Positions 1 to 5,471 of a DNA stretch of 5,868 nucleotides are shown in pieces. Location of the stretch: positions 1-5,868 of the forward strand of contig JAEYZJ010000165.1 of NCBI GenBank assembly GCA_023430705.1. Reading direction: 5' to 3'. The notes below the pieces were generated by a model. It did no database searches. It was not told the DNA's origin and saw only the letters and a list, made by a program, of their open reading frames with translations. Made by a program: the position numbers and the translations under genes. The stretch is from Pseudomonadota bacterium. GTDB lineage: Bacteria; Pseudomonadota; Alphaproteobacteria; Rhizobiales; Devosiaceae. How positions within the stretch are numbered: the first letter of the stretch is position 1; every line of letters begins with the position of its first letter.

Positions 1-64
1 GCCGGCGAGGCGTGAGCCTCATGTTCATTCGCGGACTACCGCTCGGGGCAAACGCCTCGCCGGC
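1..64. repeat. 13-bp perfect inverted repeat at the left window edge
   Basis: Bases 1-13 (GCCGGCGAGGCGT) are the exact reverse complement of bases 52-64, separated by 38 bases. The spacer itself holds a small dyad (GCGG at 31-34 with CCGC at 39-42), and GAGGC at 7-11 can alternatively pair with GCCTC at 16-20. No T-run follows either arm, so this is not a classical intrinsic terminator. It could be the end of an upstream transcription unit, a repetitive extragenic palindrome, or chance in GC-rich DNA. Because the left arm touches the window edge, its true extent is unknown. Confidence 0.5.
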
Positions 65-250
65 ACGTCGCTTCGCCTGCATCGACCCGAGGCCGAAACG
101 GCCGGCGGGGGTGTTCGCACGCCCAACGCTCACCCGGCGCCGATGCGTCTTGCCCCTGCTGGTGGTCGCCCAAAATGGTCAGTAACATTGCCATGCATAA
201 GTCAGCCATAGTGACATGTAATTCCTGCCTCATGCGGGCTTTGGTCGCAG

Positions 251-279
251 TTGACAACAAGTGTACATGGCGAAATAGT
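251..279 (+). promoter_or_regulatory. Candidate sigma-70 promoter of the oxidase operon
   Basis: A perfect -35 hexamer TTGACA (251-256) is followed after a 17-base spacer by AATAGT (274-279), which matches four of six bases of the -10 consensus. This lies in the least GC-rich part of the window, upstream of the first oxidase gene. Transcription would begin near 286 and give a leader of about 190 bases before the start codon at 477. Consensus match and spacing are seen directly; activity is inferred. Confidence 0.5.
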
Positions 280-302
280 TTGCGATAAGTGCCGGCGCCT
301 GA

Positions 303-352
303 AGTAGATATGGCTCGGAGACTTCGGTCGCACGCGACCGGCCATGTCTGCT
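303..352 (+). promoter_or_regulatory. Structured leader-RNA hairpin upstream of the oxidase operon
   Basis: Bases 303-314 (AGTAGATATGGC) pair with 341-352 (GCCATGTCTGCT) over twelve consecutive positions, ten Watson-Crick and two G-U (305/350 and 309/346). On top of this, after a 10-base left-side bulge (315-324), CGGTCG (325-330) pairs with CGACCG (335-340) around a CACG loop. The two G-U pairs would become A-C mismatches in a transcript of the other strand, so the structure favours RNA made from the + strand, the direction of the operon. The inner part can instead form a short GAC-TTCG-GTC hairpin (320-329). At DNA level 325-340 is a 16-bp palindrome with a 2-base centre and could be a protein operator instead. 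No T-run follows, so it is not an ordinary terminator. Confidence 0.4.
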
Positions 353-465
353 CTGCGGCGATGTGCGATGCATGGCTGGAGACAGTGGGACAAGCTGCCA
401 GCCGACCATGCTGCGCCCCGCCGCCTTGGGGAGCCGACTGTTCATCTCGCTGCCCGCGGCGGCAC

Positions 466-469
466 GGAG
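466..469 (+). promoter_or_regulatory. Ribosome binding site that sets the subunit II start
   Basis: GGAG lies 7 bases before the ATG at 477. The alternative in-frame starts upstream (GTG 363, ATG 372, ATG 408) have no comparable purine-rich site. An out-of-frame ATG at 472 is only 2 bases from this site and leads to a very short peptide. The choice of 477 also gives an N-terminus beginning directly with a hydrophobic segment, as expected for this subunit. Confidence 0.65.
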
Positions 470-476
470 CAATGAA

Positions 477-1298
477 ATGGTCGTGGCAGTCGTCTTTGTA
501 TTGATCGTTGTCGGCTCGATCCTGTTCCACTTCCTCTCCCCGTGGTGGTGGACGCCGATCGCGTCCAACTGGGGCTATATCGACAACACCATCCTCATCA
601 CCTTCTGGATCACCGGCGCCGTGTTCACGGCCGTGGTCCTTTTCGCCGCCTATTGCCTGTGGCGGTTCCGGCACCGCGAGGGGCACAAGGCTGCCTACGA
701 GCCGGAGAACCGGCGGCTCGAGAACTGGCTGATGGGCATCACGGCGGTCGGGGTCGCGGCCATGCTGGCGCCCGGTCTCTTCGTCTGGAGCCAGTTCATC
801 AGCGTTCCCGCCGAGGCCAGCGAGGCCGAAGTGATGGGCCAGCAGTGGCAGTGGGCCTTCCGCTTGCCGGGTGCCGACGGCAGGCTGGGGCTCACCGACA
901 CCCGGCTCGTCGGCCCCGACAATCCCTACGGCATCCTGCCCGACGACCCCAGCGGCCATGACGACCTGCTGATCGAGGCCGACTACCTGCACCTGCCCAT
1001 CGACCGGCCCGTGAAGATCCTGCTCCGCTCCACCGACGTGCTCCACGATTTCTACGTCGCCGAGTTCCGCGCCAAGATGGACATGATCCCCGGCTCGGTC
1101 ACCTACTTGTGGTTCACGCCGACACGGACCGGCCAGTTCGAGGTGCTGTGCGCCGAGCTGTGCGGCACGGGCCATCCCTACATGCGTGGCGGCGTCGTCG
1201 TCGACACGCAGGAGGACTACGACGCCTGGCTCGCAAGCCAGCAGACTTATGCCCAGCTCTACGCCCCGGAGGTAACTGAGACGGCCCAGCTCGAATAG
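477..1298 (+). CDS. coxM: Cytochrome c oxidase subunit II (alternative aa3-type, CoxM-like)
   Basis: This is the electron-entry subunit of a haem-copper oxidase: its periplasmic cupredoxin domain carries the dinuclear CuA centre that accepts electrons from cytochrome c and passes them to haem a in subunit I. The 273-residue product has three hydrophobic segments (about 3-20, 39-61 and 85-108), the first probably corresponding to the signal sequence of canonical subunit II. The aromatic relay motif QQWQW follows at 122-126. The CuA ligands are all present: His190, Cys225, Glu227, Cys229, His233 and Met236 in the CAELCGTGHPYM motif. Glu227 is also the usual Mg-site ligand. The intact CuA site argues against a quinol oxidase. 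The residues SPWWWTPIASNW (21-32) recall the Bradyrhizobium CoxM type; coxB or ctaC would be equivalent general names. It is the first gene of the operon and no C-terminal haem c domain is fused. Confidence 0.95.
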   Translation: MVVAVVFVLIVVGSILFHFLSPWWWTPIASNWGYIDNTILITFWITGAVFTAVVLFAAYCLWRFRHREGHKAAYEPENRRLENWLMGITAVGVAAMLAPGLFVWSQFISVPAEASEAEVMGQQWQWAFRLPGADGRLGLTDTRLVGPDNPYGILPDDPSGHDDLLIEADYLHLPIDRPVKILLRSTDVLHDFYVAEFRAKMDMIPGSVTYLWFTPTRTGQFEVLCAELCGTGHPYMRGGVVVDTQEDYDAWLASQQTYAQLYAPEVTETAQLE

Positions 1299-1338
1299 GG
1301 CCGCCACTTCCGGCGCGAGGTTTCATCAGGCGGGTGCG

Positions 1339-1345
1339 AGGAGGG
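1339..1345 (+). promoter_or_regulatory. Strong ribosome binding site of subunit I
   Basis: AGGAGGG is a near-perfect anti-16S match, 9 bases before ATG 1355 and 6 bases before TTG 1352. Either codon could serve as start, differing by one residue; ATG 1355 is preferred as the commoner codon. The in-frame GTG at 1334 lies upstream of this site and is therefore unlikely. Confidence 0.7.
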
Positions 1346-1354
1346 CACACTTTG

Positions 1355-3121
1355 ATGGTCGACGCCACCCACGGGCAGGAAGCCCATGCCGAGTTCGCCG
1401 ATGCCGAACTCTATCATCCGCGCAGCTGGTGGACCCGGTACGTCTTCTCGCAGGACGCCAAGGTCATCGCCATCCAGTATGCCAGCACCGCGCTCGCCAT
1501 CGGATTCGTGGCGCTGGTGCTGAGCTGGCTGATGCGCATGCAGCTCGCGTTTCCGGGCTTCCTCGATTTCATCGACGCCAACGCCTACTACCAGTTCATC
1601 ACCATGCACGGCATGATCATGGTGATCTACCTGATCACGGCGCTCTTCCTCGGCGGCTTCGGCAACTACCTGATCCCGCTGATGCTGGGCGCGCGCGACA
1701 TGGTGTTTCCCTATGTCAACATGCTCAGCTTCTGGACGTACCTGCTGGCGGTGCTGCTGCTGGTGGTGAGCTTCTTCGCCCCCGGCGGCCCCACCGGCGC
1801 CGGCTGGACGCTCTATGCGCCGCAGGCGATCCTCTCCAACACGCCGGGGCAGGAGGCCGGCATCGTGCTGATGCTGCTGTCGCTCATCGTCTTCGTCATC
1901 GGCTTCACCATGGGCGGCCTCAACTACATCGTGACGGTGCTGCAGGGGCGCACGCGCGGCATGACGCTGATGCGCATGCCGCTCACCATCTGGGGCATCT
2001 TCATCGCCACGGTCATGGCCATGCTGGCCTTCCCGGCGCTGTTCGTCGCCTGCGTGATGATGCTGTTCGACAAGCTGCTGGGGACGAGCTTCTTCATGCC
2101 GGCGCTGGTCGAGATGGGCACCCAGCTCTCCTACGGCGGCGGCAGCCCGATCCTCTTCCAGCACCTGTTCTGGTTCTTCGGCCATCCCGAGGTCTACATC
2201 GTCGCGCTGCCTGCCTTCGGCATCGTCTCGGACCTGATCTCCGTGCATGCCCGCAAGAACATCTTCGGCTACCGCATGATGGTCTGGGCCATCATCATCA
2301 TCGGCGCGCTGAGCTTCGTCGTCTGGGCCCACCACATGTATGTCAGCGGCATGGACCCGTGGTTCGGCTTCTTCTTCGCCACCACCACGCTGATCATCGC
2401 CGTCCCCACCGCCATCAAGGTCTACAACTGGGTGCTGACCCTGTGGCGGGGCGACATCCACTTCACCCTGCCCATGCTGTTCGCGCTCGCCTTCCTCGTC
2501 ACCTTCGTCAATGGCGGACTGACGGGGCTGTTCCTCGGCAATGTCGTCGTCGACGTGCCGCTGTCCGACACCATGTTCGTGGTCGCCCATTTCCACATGG
2601 TGATGGGCGTCGCGCCCATCCTCGTCATCTTCGGCGCCATCTATCACTGGTATCCCAAGGTCACCGGCCGGATGCTCGACCAGACCCTGGGGCTCATCCA
2701 CTACTGGGTCACCTTCATCGGCGCCTATCTCGTCTTCTTCCCCATGCACTACCTGGGGATCATGGGCGTGCCGCGCCGCTACTTCGAGTCCGGCGACATC
2801 TCTTTCCTGCCGCCGTCGACGCATGACCTCAACGTCTTCATCACCGTCTGCGCGCTGATCGTGGGCGCCGCGCAGATGGTCTTCATCTTCAACCTTCTCT
2901 GGTCGATCCGGCACGGCCGGCCGGCGGGCGGCAACCCCTGGCGGGCGACGACCCTCGAGTGGCAGACGCCGCAGACCCCGCCGGCGCATGGCAATTTCGG
3001 CCCCGAGCTGCCTGTGGTCTATCGCTGGGCCTACGACTACAGTGTGCCCGGAGCGCCCGAGGACTTCATCCCGCAGAACCAGCCCGGCCCGGTGACCGCC
3101 GACCTCGAGGTCGCGCGATGA
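1355..3121 (+). CDS. coxN: Cytochrome c oxidase subunit I (A1-type haem-copper oxidase, CoxN-like)
   Basis: This is the catalytic subunit, reducing O2 to water at a haem a3-CuB centre and pumping protons across the inner membrane. The product is 588 residues with about twelve membrane segments. The metal ligands are His85 and His414 (low-spin haem), His412 (high-spin haem), and His277, His326 and His327 (CuB). Tyr281 in HPEVY is the expected partner of the His-Tyr cross-link. Glu279 in the same motif, Asp115 and Asn122 mark a D-channel of A1 type, and Lys355 with Thr352 marks the K-channel. The Arg474-Arg475 pair near the haem propionates is intact. Numbering runs one residue ahead of the Paracoccus enzyme over most of these sites. 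Odd points: Ser404 replaces the usual Mg-site histidine before Asp405, and the FPRMNN segment reads FPYVNM (118-123). The C-terminal NPWRATTLEWQTP is typical of the family. The stop overlaps the next start (ATGA). coxA or ctaD are equivalent names. Confidence 0.96.
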   Translation: MVDATHGQEAHAEFADAELYHPRSWWTRYVFSQDAKVIAIQYASTALAIGFVALVLSWLMRMQLAFPGFLDFIDANAYYQFITMHGMIMVIYLITALFLGGFGNYLIPLMLGARDMVFPYVNMLSFWTYLLAVLLLVVSFFAPGGPTGAGWTLYAPQAILSNTPGQEAGIVLMLLSLIVFVIGFTMGGLNYIVTVLQGRTRGMTLMRMPLTIWGIFIATVMAMLAFPALFVACVMMLFDKLLGTSFFMPALVEMGTQLSYGGGSPILFQHLFWFFGHPEVYIVALPAFGIVSDLISVHARKNIFGYRMMVWAIIIIGALSFVVWAHHMYVSGMDPWFGFFFATTTLIIAVPTAIKVYNWVLTLWRGDIHFTLPMLFALAFLVTFVNGGLTGLFLGNVVVDVPLSDTMFVVAHFHMVMGVAPILVIFGAIYHWYPKVTGRMLDQTLGLIHYWVTFIGAYLVFFPMHYLGIMGVPRRYFESGDISFLPPSTHDLNVFITVCALIVGAAQMVFIFNLLWSIRHGRPAGGNPWRATTLEWQTPQTPPAHGNFGPELPVVYRWAYDYSVPGAPEDFIPQNQPGPVTADLEVAR

Positions 3122-3825
3122 GCGTCGTCGTCCTCTTCTTCGCGCTCCTCGTCGGCCTCGGCTTCTGGTGGCTGTCGCGCCAGCGGCTGTTCGCGAGGCC
3201 CTGGCTCGAGCAGGGCGTCATCGACGAGGGCGTGCCGCAGTTCCGGCTCAGCCACGATCCGGCCAAGCGCGTCGGACTCGGCTTGCTGATCGCAATCATC
3301 GGTGCGCTCTTCACGCTCGTCGTCGGCGCCTGGTTCATGCGGCGCGAACTCGGCGACTGGCAGCCGCTGCCGGTCCCCGACATCCTCTGGTTCAACACCG
3401 GGGCGCTGGTGCTGAGCAGCATCGTGCTCGAAGGGACGCAGCGTGCCGTGCGGCGCGCCCGGCTCGCGCAGGTCCGCGCGGGGCTGATCGCCGGCGCGCT
3501 CCTCGCCATCGTCTTCCTCGTCGGCCAGCTCCTTGCCTGGCAGCAGCTGGTCGCCCTCGGCTTCCTCGTCTCGTCCAACCCGGCCAACAGCTTCTTCTAT
3601 CTCGTGACGGGCCTGCATGGCCTGCACATCCTCGGCGGTCTCGTCGCCCTCGGCTGGGCCATCCTCAAGTCGTGGCGCAGCGATCGGCCCGAGGCGGTGC
3701 GGCTCAACGTCGAACTCTGCGCCACCTACTGGCTGTTCATGCTGTTCGTCTGGGTTGTGCTGTTCAGCCTGCTCGCCGGCTGGGCCGGCAGTTTCGTCGA
3801 CTTCTGCATGCAGCTGTTCCGCTGA
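3118..3825 (+). CDS. coxO: Divergent cytochrome c oxidase subunit III-family protein (CoxO-like)
   Basis: The 235-residue product is an integral membrane protein with about six hydrophobic segments (roughly 2-19, 53-74, 90-105, 121-141, 160-183, 203-220). It belongs to the subunit III family by its TGLHGLHILGG motif (164-174), which matches the TGFHGLH signature, and by a degenerate FLxxQ segment (133-137). Two hallmarks are altered: the glutamate normally near 140 in the QxxEW motif is Ala140, and the YWHFVD signature reads YWLFML (204-209). Its start overlaps the subunit I stop by 4 bases, with GAGG (3107-3110) as ribosome binding site, which suggests translational coupling. It lies just before a canonical subunit III gene, the same pairing as CoxO/CoxP in the Bradyrhizobium alternative oxidase as I recall it. 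Its role is probably structural, in the oxidase complex; the exact function is not established by the sequence. Confidence 0.8.
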   Translation: MSVVVLFFALLVGLGFWWLSRQRLFARPWLEQGVIDEGVPQFRLSHDPAKRVGLGLLIAIIGALFTLVVGAWFMRRELGDWQPLPVPDILWFNTGALVLSSIVLEGTQRAVRRARLAQVRAGLIAGALLAIVFLVGQLLAWQQLVALGFLVSSNPANSFFYLVTGLHGLHILGGLVALGWAILKSWRSDRPEAVRLNVELCATYWLFMLFVWVVLFSLLAGWAGSFVDFCMQLFR

Positions 3826-3842
3826 CCGGGGAGCATTGAACG

Positions 3843-4571
3843 ATGTCCGATCCCGCCCTCGCCACCCATGCCAGCCCCCACGGTCCATCCGATCCCACTG
3901 GCCTCGATGGCGTCGTCGCCGACTGGTCGTCGGACCGCACCGCCTTCAAGACCGCCTCCTGGGGCAAGGCGATGATCTGGGTGTTCCTGCTCTCGGACAC
4001 CTTCATCTTCGGCTGCTTCCTCATCGCCTACATGACGGTGCGGATGTCGACCACCGAGCCGTGGCCGAACCCCAGCGAGGTGTTCGCGCTCGAGGTCTTC
4101 GGCGTGCACATGCCGCTGCTGCTCATCGCCATCATGACCTTCGTCCTGATCTCCTCGAGCGGCACCATGGCGATGGCGGTGAACTTCGCCTACCGGCGCG
4201 ACCGCGTGAAGGCCACGGTGCTGATGCTGGTCACCGCCGCCCTCGGCGCCACCTTCGTGGGCATGCAGGCCTTCGAGTGGAGCAAGCTCATCTCCGAAGG
4301 CGTGCGGCCCTGGGAGAACCCGTGGGGCGCCCCCCAGTTCGGCTCGGTGTTCTTCATGATCACCGGATTCCACGGCACCCATGTGACCATCGGCGTGATC
4401 TTCCTGCTGCTGATGGCGCGCAAGGTCTGGCGCGGCGACTTCGACACCGGCCGCAAGGGGTTCTTCACCTCACGCAGGGGGCGCTGGGAGATCGTCGAGA
4501 TCACCGGGCTCTACTGGCACTTCGTCGACCTCGTATGGGTCTTCATCTTCGCGCTGTTCTATCTGTGGTGA
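3843..4571 (+). CDS. coxP: Cytochrome c oxidase subunit III (CoxP-like)
   Basis: This is the core non-catalytic membrane subunit, which in aa3 oxidases binds lipids, stabilises subunit I and supports proton uptake at the D-channel. The 242-residue product has about five membrane segments after a hydrophilic N-terminal tail of roughly 40 residues. Family signatures are complete: GATFVGMQAFEW (135-146), TGFHGTHV (174-181) and YWHFVD (224-229), followed by a final hydrophobic stretch to the C-terminus. A GGGGAG site (3828-3833) lies 9 bases before the ATG and 17 bases separate it from the preceding gene, so it is in the same operon. Five membrane segments instead of the seven of mitochondrial subunit III is usual for many bacterial homologues. 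coxC or ctaE are equivalent general names. Confidence 0.93.
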   Translation: MSDPALATHASPHGPSDPTGLDGVVADWSSDRTAFKTASWGKAMIWVFLLSDTFIFGCFLIAYMTVRMSTTEPWPNPSEVFALEVFGVHMPLLLIAIMTFVLISSSGTMAMAVNFAYRRDRVKATVLMLVTAALGATFVGMQAFEWSKLISEGVRPWENPWGAPQFGSVFFMITGFHGTHVTIGVIFLLLMARKVWRGDFDTGRKGFFTSRRGRWEIVEITGLYWHFVDLVWVFIFALFYLW

Positions 4572-4581
4572 GGTGAACTGA

Positions 4582-4971
4582 ATGGCTGAGGCACACATGG
4601 ACGCCGGCACGGTTCCCCCGGCCACTGCGCACGAAGAAGGCCAGCAGCATCCGATCCGGCTGTACCTGCTGGTGTGGTTCTGGCTCTTCGTGCTGAGCGC
4701 CTGCTCGTACCTGGTCGACCTGCTCCAGTTCCAGGGCTACCTGCGCTGGGGCCTGATCCTCGCGCTGATGTTTGGCAAGGCCGGCCTCATCGTGGCGGTC
4801 TTCATGCACATGGTCTGGGAGCGGGCGGCCTTCGCCTACGCCATCATCGTCCCGCCGCTGCTGCTGGTGGTCTTCCTCGTGCTGATGGCGTTCGAGGCCG
4901 ACTACACCTTCTTCAACCGCGCCGAACATTTCGGCGCGGCTCCGTCCGCAGCGGCGGCGCCGGTTCACTGA
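4582..4971 (+). CDS. Small cytochrome c oxidase subunit IV (prokaryotic COX4/CyoD-type)
   Basis: The 129-residue product has a hydrophilic N-terminus and three membrane segments (about 26-48, 54-76 and 83-105). The sequence GKAGLIVAVFMHM in the second segment matches the KAxxVxxxFMH pattern of the prokaryotic subunit IV family, which includes CyoD of quinol oxidases. Such subunits are thought to help assemble or stabilise the CuB site and the subunit I-III interface. The C-terminal tail is alanine/proline-rich. A GAGGTGA site (4570-4576) overlaps the stop of the preceding gene and is 5 bases from this ATG, so translation is probably coupled. It is the last gene of the operon and its final 7 bases overlap the opposing cytochrome c gene. 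Confidence 0.88.
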   Translation: MAEAHMDAGTVPPATAHEEGQQHPIRLYLLVWFWLFVLSACSYLVDLLQFQGYLRWGLILALMFGKAGLIVAVFMHMVWERAAFAYAIIVPPLLLVVFLVLMAFEADYTFFNRAEHFGAAPSAAAAPVH

Positions 4972-5372
4972 GCCGGTGGCGCGGGTGTGTAGTCGGGGGA
5001 AAATGTCAGCAGGTAGGCGATGACGTTATCCTCGTCCTCGGGCTTGGGCAGGCCGGGGAAGCTCATCTTCGTGCCTTTGACGAAGTCGCGGGGCTTGGCG
5101 AGAAACTCCTTCAGCGTGACCTCGGTCCACACGATCCCCCCGGCCCCGGCATCAGTCATGGCCTTGGAATACTTGTAGTCGGGCAGGGTGCCCGCCGTGC
5201 GGCCGAACACGCCGTTCAGCACCGGGCCCACCTTGTTCTTCGCGCCCTCGCCGACCGAATGGCAGGAAGCGCACTTCTTGAACACCGTCTCGCCTGCGGC
5301 GGCGTCGCCTTGGGCCAGGGCGCCCGAGGCGCTGAAGAGCAGGGCAGCGACGGCAATCGTGATCCGCATCAT
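4965..5372 (-). CDS. Periplasmic class I cytochrome c (c2/c550 type)
   Basis: The product is a small soluble electron carrier, 135 residues before processing. Residues 1-20 form a signal peptide with a hydrophobic core and an ALA cleavage site before Gln21. The mature part has one haem-binding motif CASCH (34-38, His38 as proximal ligand), a KVGPVLNGVFGR segment (47-58) typical of mitochondrial-like and c2 cytochromes, and Met103 in KGTKMSFPG as the expected distal ligand. The C-terminal helix DNVIAYLLTF (115-124) is also characteristic. Two adjacent ATG codons (5372 and 5369) are possible; GGAGGG at 5379-5384 lies 6 and 9 bases away respectively. The gene converges on the oxidase operon, overlapping its last gene by 7 bases. 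It is a plausible electron donor to that oxidase, inferred from proximity alone; it could equally serve another oxidase or a dehydrogenase. Confidence 0.94.
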   Translation of the reverse strand: MMRITIAVAALLFSASGALAQGDAAAGETVFKKCASCHSVGEGAKNKVGPVLNGVFGRTAGTLPDYKYSKAMTDAGAGGIVWTEVTLKEFLAKPRDFVKGTKMSFPGLPKPEDEDNVIAYLLTFSPDYTPAPPAQ

Positions 5373-5378
5373 TTTCGA

Positions 5379-5384
5379 CCCTCC
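5379..5384 (-). promoter_or_regulatory. Ribosome binding site of the cytochrome c gene
   Basis: On the minus strand this reads GGAGGG, 6 bases before the first of two tandem ATG codons. It rules out the much longer open frame that extends upstream to about 5714, since only the start near 5372 gives a signal peptide directly at the N-terminus. Confidence 0.75.
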
Positions 5385-5419
5385 ATTCGGCCGTGTGCAG
5401 CACAACATCACGCTGCCGG

Positions 5420-5471
5420 GGCCGGTTGCGCGCCGACTATATCCCAAGTCCGCGCCGCGCGCTAACCGGCC
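5420..5471 (-). terminator. GC-rich hairpin over the stop codon of the hypothetical gene
   Basis: Bases 5420-5427 (GGCCGGTT) pair exactly with 5464-5471 (AACCGGCC); after a single bulged base at 5463 the stem continues with 5428-5433 (GCGCGC) against 5457-5462. This gives 14 base pairs, enclosing a 23-base loop in which GAC (5435-5437) and GTC (5448-5450) can extend the fold. It contains the TAG stop (5464-5462) of the upstream - strand gene and lies before the cytochrome c gene. There is no T-run after the stem in the - direction, so factor-independent termination is uncertain; it may act with Rho, protect the transcript end, or separate expression of the two genes. Confidence 0.45.

Larger units (their letters stand above)
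65..476. other. Upstream non-coding region of the oxidase operon
   Basis: I see no convincing gene between the window start and the subunit II start codon. Short open frames exist on both strands, but they have arginine/alanine/proline-rich translations, lack Shine-Dalgarno sequences and match no family I know. The segment from about 170 to 290 is visibly less GC-rich than the rest, as expected for a control region. It holds a promoter candidate (251-279), an imperfect dyad upstream of it (GTCA 201-204 and TGAC 212-215), and a strong RNA hairpin downstream of it (303-352). A small perfect hairpin GGCCG-AAA-CGGCC lies at 91-103. Confidence 0.6.

Noticed and set aside
3..185. Open + strand frame from the window edge to TAA at 183-185, a possible tail of an upstream gene
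   Set aside because: The translation is arginine/proline-rich, matches nothing I know and runs through the 13-bp inverted repeat; too weak to call as a gene.
363..476. N-terminal extension of subunit II starting at GTG 363, ATG 372 or ATG 408
   Set aside because: No Shine-Dalgarno sequence precedes these codons, the extra residues are not typical of the family, and ATG 477 has GGAG at a good distance.
289..504. 71-codon + strand open frame overlapping the subunit II start, a possible leader peptide
   Set aside because: There is no ribosome site at its GTG or at the internal ATG 361, and its cysteine/proline-rich translation looks like random GC-rich DNA.
36..1307. 423-codon open frame on the - strand over the upstream region and subunit II
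   Set aside because: It lies mostly antisense to a clearly recognised gene and is a compositional shadow; its C-terminal part over 36-210 has no recognisable domain or good ribosome site.
1259..2989. Very long open frame (576 codons) antisense to subunit I
   Set aside because: Its translation is dominated by aspartate, glutamate, histidine and arginine repeats, the usual shadow of a GC-rich membrane-protein gene, and the + strand frame has all catalytic residues of subunit I.
5436..5441. TATAGT on the - strand as a -10 box for the cytochrome c gene
   Set aside because: A 5-of-6 match, but no acceptable -35 hexamer lies 16-18 bases upstream and it falls in the loop of the GC-rich hairpin.
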